Source: Faecalispora sporosphaeroides DSM 1294
Lineage (GTDB): Bacteria > Bacillota > Clostridia > Oscillospirales > Acutalibacteraceae
Direction of reading: 5' to 3'
DNA length: 64,000 nt
NCBI GenBank assembly: GCA_000383295.1
Contig: KB911066.1
Location: 1 to 64,000 of the forward strand
Numbering within the stretch: the stretch's first letter is position 1; each line of letters begins with the position of its first letter. Positions 57,421 to 64,000 of this stretch are shown piece after piece. The notes beneath the pieces are model-generated. The model was given only the letters and a program-made list of their open reading frames with translations. It was not told the origin of the DNA and did no database searches. Both the position numbers and the translations under genes were made by a program.

Positions 57421-58079
57421 TTTCAATTGCCATAGACGGCCCGGCCGGCGCGGGGAAAAGCACGATCGCGCGCCGCGTTGCGCAAAAGCTCGGATACTTG
57501 TATGTGGATACGGGCGCGCTGTACCGAGCGATTGCCCTTCATATGCTGCGCGCGGGAAAGAACCCGGCGTCGCCGGAGGAAGTGATCCCGCAGCTCGAAG
57601 CGGTCGAGGTTTCTCTGCGATATGTCGAGGGGGAGCAGCAGGTGCTTTTAGGCGCCGAAAATGTGTCGGAATCCATCCGCACGCCGGAGGTGGCGGCCGC
57701 TGCCTCCAAGGTTTCGGCGATTCCGCGGGTTCGGGAGTTTTTGCTGTCTTTGCAGCGAGATATCGCGGAGCAGAACGACGTCGTCATGGACGGCCGGGAT
57801 ATTGGAACCGTGGTGCTGCCGCACGCGCAGGTGAAAATATTTCTCACCGCTTCGCTGGAAGAGCGGGCCCGGCGGCGCTGGAAAGAGCTGCTCGAAAAGG
57901 GGAGCGCCGACTTTGGCACGGTGCTTGCGGACGTAAAAAAGCGCGACGAACAGGATTCGACCCGTGCGATTGCCCCGCTGGCGCAGGCTGCGGACGCCGT
58001 TCTGGTGGATACCACCGGTATCACGCTGGAGCAGTCGGTAGACCGTATGCTGGCCGTAATCCGGGAGCGCTTATCCTGA
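57417..58079 (+). CDS. cmk: cytidylate kinase
   Basis: A 220-residue (d)CMP kinase. P-loop DGPAGAGKSTIARRVAQKLG, YVDTGALYRAIALH, MDGRDIGTVVLP and the lid region (ARRRWKELLEKG). RBS AAAGGAGG. In Clostridia cmk commonly precedes plsC and ispH-rpsA, as here. Confidence 0.97.
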   Translation: MISIAIDGPAGAGKSTIARRVAQKLGYLYVDTGALYRAIALHMLRAGKNPASPEEVIPQLEAVEVSLRYVEGEQQVLLGAENVSESIRTPEVAAAASKVSAIPRVREFLLSLQRDIAEQNDVVMDGRDIGTVVLPHAQVKIFLTASLEERARRRWKELLEKGSADFGTVLADVKKRDEQDSTRAIAPLAQAADAVLVDTTGITLEQSVDRMLAVIRERLS

Positions 58080-58119
58080 CCGCCTCCGGCGAATTACCGT
58101 AAGGAAAGGGAGTTTTATC

Positions 58120-58767
58120 ATGAAGCGATCGGCGCTTTATGTATTTTGCAAATCGGCTGCGCTTGCTTTTTTTCGGCTGTTCATGCCGTACCGAATCGTG
58201 AATGCCGAAAACATGCCGAAGTCGGGCAGAGTTATTATTTGCTGTAACCATCTCACCTTTAAAGACCCGATTCTTTTGACGGGAGTCGCAGGAAAACGAC
58301 AGGTCAATTTTATGGCGAAGATGGAGCTGTTCAAAAACCCGCTGCTCGGCAGCCTTTTTCGGAGTGTGGGCGCTTTCGCCGTCAACCGTGGCAAGGGGGA
58401 TTCCTCCGCGATCAACCGCGCGCAGGAGCTGCTGCAAAAGGAGCAGGTGGTCGGCATTTTCATTGAGGGAACGCGGTCAAAGGACGGCGCGTTCCTGCAG
58501 CCGAAATCCGGGGCCGTGATGCTGGCGTTTCAGAACAACGCGCCGATTCTGCCGGTGTGCATTACCGGCAGAAAGGGAATTTTCCCGAAGCTGTTCCACC
58601 GGGTGGACGTTGTCTGCGGCCCGCTGATCACGCCCGAGCAATTGAAGATTGAGCATGGCTCCGGCTCCGAATACCGCCAGGCAAGCCGCCTGGTGATGGG
58701 CAGAATCATGGAGCTGCGCGACCCCGCTCTGGTTCCCAAAGCCCTCAAAGGGGAGGATTCCCAATGA
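58120..58767 (+). CDS. plsC: 1-acyl-sn-glycerol-3-phosphate acyltransferase (PlsC family)
   Basis: A 215-residue membrane-associated acyltransferase making phosphatidic acid, upstream of the CdsA step. The catalytic HX4D motif is CCNHLTFKDP, with the acceptor motif FIEGTRSKDG (Ile in place of the usual Pro) and PILPVCITG. An N-terminal hydrophobic helix (ALAFFRLFM) fits membrane attachment. It overlaps ispH-rpsA by 4 bases. Confidence 0.93.
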   Translation: MKRSALYVFCKSAALAFFRLFMPYRIVNAENMPKSGRVIICCNHLTFKDPILLTGVAGKRQVNFMAKMELFKNPLLGSLFRSVGAFAVNRGKGDSSAINRAQELLQKEQVVGIFIEGTRSKDGAFLQPKSGAVMLAFQNNAPILPVCITGRKGIFPKLFHRVDVVCGPLITPEQLKIEHGSGSEYRQASRLVMGRIMELRDPALVPKALKGEDSQ

Positions 58768-60764
58768 AGATCCGTGTTGCGAATTCCGCCGGTTTCTGCT
58801 TTGGTGTGGATCGCGCGGTTCAGATGGTGTTCCACCTGCTCGACGAGGGAAAGCAGGTTTACACCCTCGGCCCGATCATCCATAATCCGCAGATCGTGCA
58901 GGAGCTGGAAGAACGCGGCGTTCGCATCGTCGACACCCCGGCACAGGTTCCGCCGGGCGGCACGCTGGTGATCCGCTCTCACGGGGTTGCGCGCGCGGTG
59001 CAGGAAGAAATTTGCAGCCGCGGGCTTGCGTGTGCGGACGCGACGTGTCCGTTTGTGCGCAAGATTCACAATATCGTTTCCCGGGCGTGTGAGGCGGGGC
59101 AGCCCGTACTCATTGCGGGCGATGCATCTCATCCCGAAATCGAAGGCGTGATCGGGTACTGCACGCCGCCACCGCATGTGTTTCAAAACGCCGCGGAGCT
59201 TCAGGATTTGCTGGAAAAACACCCTGAATTTTCCAGTCGGAAAGTCTGCGTCATTGCTCAGACGACTTTTAGTCTGGAGGAATGGGGAAATTGTTTGCAA
59301 ATCCTAAAAAAGGTATGTACAAATGCGGACGTTTTTGCTACAATATGTAATGCAACTGTTCTAAGGCAGTCCGAAGCATCAGACCTTGCTCAAAATTCGG
59401 ATTTGATGCTGGTTATCGGGGGGCGGCACAGCTCCAACACGGCCAAGCTTAGGGATGTCTGTGCGCAGAATTGCACTACTTACTTGATTGAAAAAGCGGA
59501 GGAAATCCCTTCGCAGGCCGTGAAAAAGGCCGTTTCTATCGGTATTACTGCGGGTGCCTCTACACCCGCAAGCATAATAAAGGAGGTACTTGATACCATG
59601 ACAGAAATTATTGAAGGCGCGGGTCTCACGGAGCAGGAGTCTGCTGAATCTAACTTTGAGGAGATGCTCGAAGAATCTTTGAAAAGTTTAAATACAGATG
59701 AGAAGGTACGTGGCGTTGTTGTCGGTATTGCTCCCAATGAGATCTATGTGGATGTTGGACGCAAGCAGGCCGGTTTTGTTCCGCTGTCTGAGCTTTCCGC
59801 AGATCCGAACGCGAAAACGGAGGATCTGGTAAAGATCGGCGACGAGCTTGATCTGCTCATTATGCGCACCAACGACCAGGAGGGCACCATCATGCTCTCC
59901 AAAAAGCGCCTGGATGCTGTGAAGGGCTGGGAGACCATTTCCGAGGCGGAAGAAAACGAAACGGTTCTCACCGGTGTTGTCACAGAGGTTATCAAGGGCG
60001 GTGTAATCGCTGTAACCAACGGCGTGCGTGTATTTATCCCTGCGTCTCAGGCTACTGCCTCCCGGAATGATCCGCTGGATGCTCTGCTGAAGAAGGAAGT
60101 CAAATTCCGCATTATCGAAGTGAACCGTCAGCGCCGCCGCGCGGTGGGCTCCATCCGTTCCGTGCTGAAGGATGAGAGAAAAGAGCTGGCCGACAAATTC
60201 TGGGAAACCGCCGAGGAAGGCAAGGAGTTTACCGGTGTTGTCAAGTCCCTGACCGCTTACGGCGCGTTTGTCGATCTGGGCGGCATCGACGGAATGGTTC
60301 ACATCTCCGAGCTGTCCTGGAACCGCATCAAGCATCCGTCTGAGGTTGTGAATGTGGGCGATACCATCGAGGTATATATCAAGGGTCTCGACAGAGAGAA
60401 GGGCAAGATTTCTCTGGGCTATAAGAAAGACGAGGACAATCCGTGGGAGATCCTCAAAAAGGATTACCCCGTGGGCACCACCGTTGAGGTGCAGGTTGTC
60501 GGCCTGACCACCTTCGGCGCCTTTGCCAGAATCATTCCCGGCATCGACGGCCTCATCCACATTTCTCAGATTGCCGACCACAGAATCGAGAAGCCGCAGG
60601 ATGCGCTGAAAAACGGCGACAAGGTTAAGGCGAAGATCACCGACATTGATTTTGACAAGCATCGTGTCAGCCTGTCGATCCGCGCGTATCTGGAGGAGCA
60701 GGAAGCTGAAACAGCGGAAGATGCTCCCGCGGCGGAAGACGACAAACCGGCCGACGAGGAATAA
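58764..60764 (+). CDS. ispH: fused HMBPP reductase (IspH) and 30S ribosomal protein S1
   Basis: A 666-residue two-part protein. Residues 1-278 are IspH, the last MEP enzyme (HMBPP to IPP/DMAPP), with Fe-S ligands in SAGFCFGVDRAV, CADATCPFVRKIH and ATICNATVLRQSEA. Residues 279-666 are an S1-type protein with four S1 domains (starts near VRGVVVGIAPNEIYVDVG, TGVVTEVIKGGVIAVTN, TGVVKSLTAYGAFVDLGG and EVQVVGLTTFGAFARI) and an acidic tail. E. coli S1 has six domains. The fusion is known in Clostridia. An internal RBS and ATG sit at the junction (59580-59600). Confidence 0.96.
   Translation: MKIRVANSAGFCFGVDRAVQMVFHLLDEGKQVYTLGPIIHNPQIVQELEERGVRIVDTPAQVPPGGTLVIRSHGVARAVQEEICSRGLACADATCPFVRKIHNIVSRACEAGQPVLIAGDASHPEIEGVIGYCTPPPHVFQNAAELQDLLEKHPEFSSRKVCVIAQTTFSLEEWGNCLQILKKVCTNADVFATICNATVLRQSEASDLAQNSDLMLVIGGRHSSNTAKLRDVCAQNCTTYLIEKAEEIPSQAVKKAVSIGITAGASTPASIIKEVLDTMTEIIEGAGLTEQESAESNFEEMLEESLKSLNTDEKVRGVVVGIAPNEIYVDVGRKQAGFVPLSELSADPNAKTEDLVKIGDELDLLIMRTNDQEGTIMLSKKRLDAVKGWETISEAEENETVLTGVVTEVIKGGVIAVTNGVRVFIPASQATASRNDPLDALLKKEVKFRIIEVNRQRRRAVGSIRSVLKDERKELADKFWETAEEGKEFTGVVKSLTAYGAFVDLGGIDGMVHISELSWNRIKHPSEVVNVGDTIEVYIKGLDREKGKISLGYKKDEDNPWEILKKDYPVGTTVEVQVVGLTTFGAFARIIPGIDGLIHISQIADHRIEKPQDALKNGDKVKAKITDIDFDKHRVSLSIRAYLEEQEAETAEDAPAAEDDKPADEE
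59580..59600 (+). promoter_or_regulatory. rpsA: internal ribosome binding site and start codon for free S1
   Basis: AAGGAGGT at 59580-59587 followed after 10 bases by an in-frame ATG at 59598 (codon 279), the first codon of the S1 part (MTEIIEGAG). The SD codons read KEV in the fusion frame. Initiation here would give a 388-residue S1 without IspH. Spacing is slightly long; use is unproven. Confidence 0.6.
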
Positions 60765-60789
60765 TCCCATCTGCAATTGAATCAATCGG

Positions 60790-60825
60790 GGGCACAAAGA
60801 GGCGATGCGTCTTTGTGCCCTTTTT
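60790..60825 (+). terminator. Rho-independent terminator after ispH-rpsA
   Basis: GGGCACAAAGA (60790-60800) pairs perfectly with TCTTTGTGCCC (60810-60820), then TTTTT. Confidence 0.92.
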
Positions 60826-60903
60826 GCAGAAATAATTCACCAATAGAAATACCCCTGTGTATTATATCGTTATACGAGGCTTTCATAAAACAGGCTGAAA
60901 GGC

Positions 60904-60934
60904 GTGTTCCCCCACCGCGGGCGTGGGAGAACAC
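60904..60934. repeat. short intergenic hairpin upstream of yunB
   Basis: GTGTTCCCCCAC pairs with GTGGGAGAACAC with one mismatch. No T-run. Confidence 0.55.
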
Positions 60935-61006
60935 GAAATGAATTTCTGCTGCTTTATGGGCAATTCGTGCCGATCGCTTTGTAAGACAGCCTTTTTTGAA
61001 AACAGC

Positions 61007-61036
61007 GCTTCTTCCCGCCTTTGGCGGGGAAAAAGC
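61007..61036. repeat. short intergenic hairpin, CCGCC/GGCGG family
   Basis: GCTTCTTCCCGCC pairs with GGCGGGGAAAAAGC around TTT, with a small bulge. It is 50 bases before the yunB start. Confidence 0.55.
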
Positions 61037-61086
61037 AAAGGCTCTTTCTCAAACGAAGCACGATCGAACGACAGGGGGGAACGAGA

Positions 61087-61749
61087 ATGAAGCGCTGGCA
61101 TAAATATTGTCCCATCAACGCGCCCTACCGCGGGGAGAAAAGACGGAACAGCCCTGCCGTCCCGAAACTTCTGGTGTTTTTTCTCGGGGTTTTGGCTGCC
61201 GGTATCTTTCTGGATCTTCAGCTGGTGCCCGTGGTGGAGTCCCTCACGGTAAATGCCGCGCGGCAGACCGCGGTAACGTCAATCAACGAAAGCGTATTGG
61301 AAGAGCTGAATGCGGATAACATAACGTATGACGATCTGATCAATTTACAGAGGGATGCCGAAGGCAAGGTGCAGACGATCACCACCAATATGGCAAAGAC
61401 AAATCAGATCAAGGCGAAAATTACCGATGCGGTTCTGAAAAATCTGCATGGGGGTAAAATCAATACGAGCGTTCCGCTGGGCACTCTTTTGGGCAGCCGT
61501 CTGCTGCACGGCCGCGGCCCAGATATTCCGCTGGTCGTCACGCTCAAGGGAAATGTGGAATCCGACTTTAAGACCAGCTTTGAGTCGGCGGGCATCAATC
61601 AGACCCGCCACCAGATTTACCTGGAACTACATACCGAAATCTATTCTTTTATTCCGGGACTTCATACCGCAACGGATGTGACCACCAGCGTATTGGTTGC
61701 AGAAACCGTCATTGTTGGGGATGTACCGCAGCTCTACTTGGGAGGATAA
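61087..61749 (+). CDS. yunB: sporulation protein YunB
   Basis: A 220-residue protein with one N-terminal membrane helix (VPKLLVFFLGVLAAGIFLDL, after a basic leader) and a large extracytoplasmic part. NAARQTAVTSINESVLEEL, GKVQTITTNMAKTNQIKAK and IPLGTLLGSRLLHGRGP-like blocks (here VPLGTLLGSRLL) are typical of YunB, a sigma-E-controlled protein of spore development in Bacillus. Start at 61087 preceded by AGGGGGGAA. ligA follows after 6 bases. Confidence 0.9.
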   Translation: MKRWHKYCPINAPYRGEKRRNSPAVPKLLVFFLGVLAAGIFLDLQLVPVVESLTVNAARQTAVTSINESVLEELNADNITYDDLINLQRDAEGKVQTITTNMAKTNQIKAKITDAVLKNLHGGKINTSVPLGTLLGSRLLHGRGPDIPLVVTLKGNVESDFKTSFESAGINQTRHQIYLELHTEIYSFIPGLHTATDVTTSVLVAETVIVGDVPQLYLGG

Positions 61750-63753
<2,004 letters not shown>

Positions 63754-63775
63754 GCTCTCCCGATTCCAATGATCG

Positions 63776-63807
63776 TCCCCCTGAATTTTTTCAGGGGGAT
63801 TTTTTTG
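63776..63807 (+). terminator. Rho-independent terminator after ligA
   Basis: TCCCCCTGAA pairs with TTCAGGGGGA, loop TTTT, then a run of seven T. From here to 64000 nothing further is recognised. Confidence 0.93.
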
Positions 63808-64000
63808 CGTCTTTTTGTCGAGTTGCTTTTTTGCTGAATTTTTCTTTTCTCTCCTGTTTGTCCGGATTACAGGCGTTGTCTGTACCTGTGAACAAATTGT
63901 TTCTTTTGGCCCCTGAGGGGAGATGCCGAGGTCTGAATTTTCCGCCTGATAATCAAAGGGTTTTTGCATGGATTTGTCGAAGCGTGCTCCCGTTGGATTT

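Overview
The window comes from a spore-forming Clostridia (Firmicutes) chromosome, most likely the Oscillospiraceae/Ruminococcaceae (old Clostridium cluster IV). This follows from the Gram-positive PolC polymerase, sporulation genes (sigG, ylmC, yunB, a LysM-GH18 spore-type hydrolase), a SufCBDSU iron-sulfur operon, a GatCAB amidotransferase beside aspS, and an IspH-ribosomal protein S1 fusion typical of Clostridia. Coding DNA is moderately GC-rich, gaps are AT-rich, and most genes have strong AGGAGG-type ribosome binding sites. No species is assigned.

Layout. 0-7.6 kb: a frameshifted TetR gene with an intact operator, a small GNAT, then aspS-gatC-gatA-gatB and an IclR regulator on the minus strand. 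7.8-13.0 kb: a KDPG aldolase with a C-terminal VOC-like domain, two PfkB sugar kinases, an AIM24 protein and an AAA ATPase. 13.1-18.2 kb: sufC-B-D-S-U on the minus strand, behind a promoter with three tandem 13-bp repeats. 18.5-33.0 kb: sigG and ylmC, then the conserved core cluster rpsB-tsf-pyrH-frr-uppS-cdsA-dxr-rseP-ispG-polC, which joins translation, RNA turnover, lipid-carrier and phospholipid synthesis, the MEP pathway and replication. 33.4-39.7 kb: hisZGDCBAIE without hisH or hisF. 39.7-44.8 kb: a ~640-bp non-coding element with long imperfect terminal inverted repeats, an XRE regulator cassette, GNAT, RluA-family synthase, pyrE, radC and an unknown gene. 45-50.3 kb: uvrB and uvrA behind a LexA-type box. 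50.7-54.7 kb: LysM-GH18 hydrolase, a zinc-ribbon protein, and a DUF5685 / J-domain / membrane-protein operon. 55.3-63.8 kb: a MurR/RpiR regulator, a BaiN-like flavoprotein, cmk, plsC, ispH-rpsA, yunB and ligA.

The most unusual signals are outside the genes. (1) A family of intergenic elements (33.1, 45.2, 50.5 kb and a diverged 47.3 kb copy) begins with a stem-loop whose paired bases covary between copies, and lies upstream of hisZ, uvrB, uvrA and the LysM gene. (2) The long-inverted-repeat element lies at 39.75-40.39 kb. (3) Many gaps carry ~30-bp hairpins with a CCGCC/GGCGG core. (4) A ribosome binding site and in-frame ATG sit exactly at the IspH/S1 junction and could make free S1. Apart from these, most of the window is ordinary core genome. 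All calls come from reading the sequence and translations; no database search was run.
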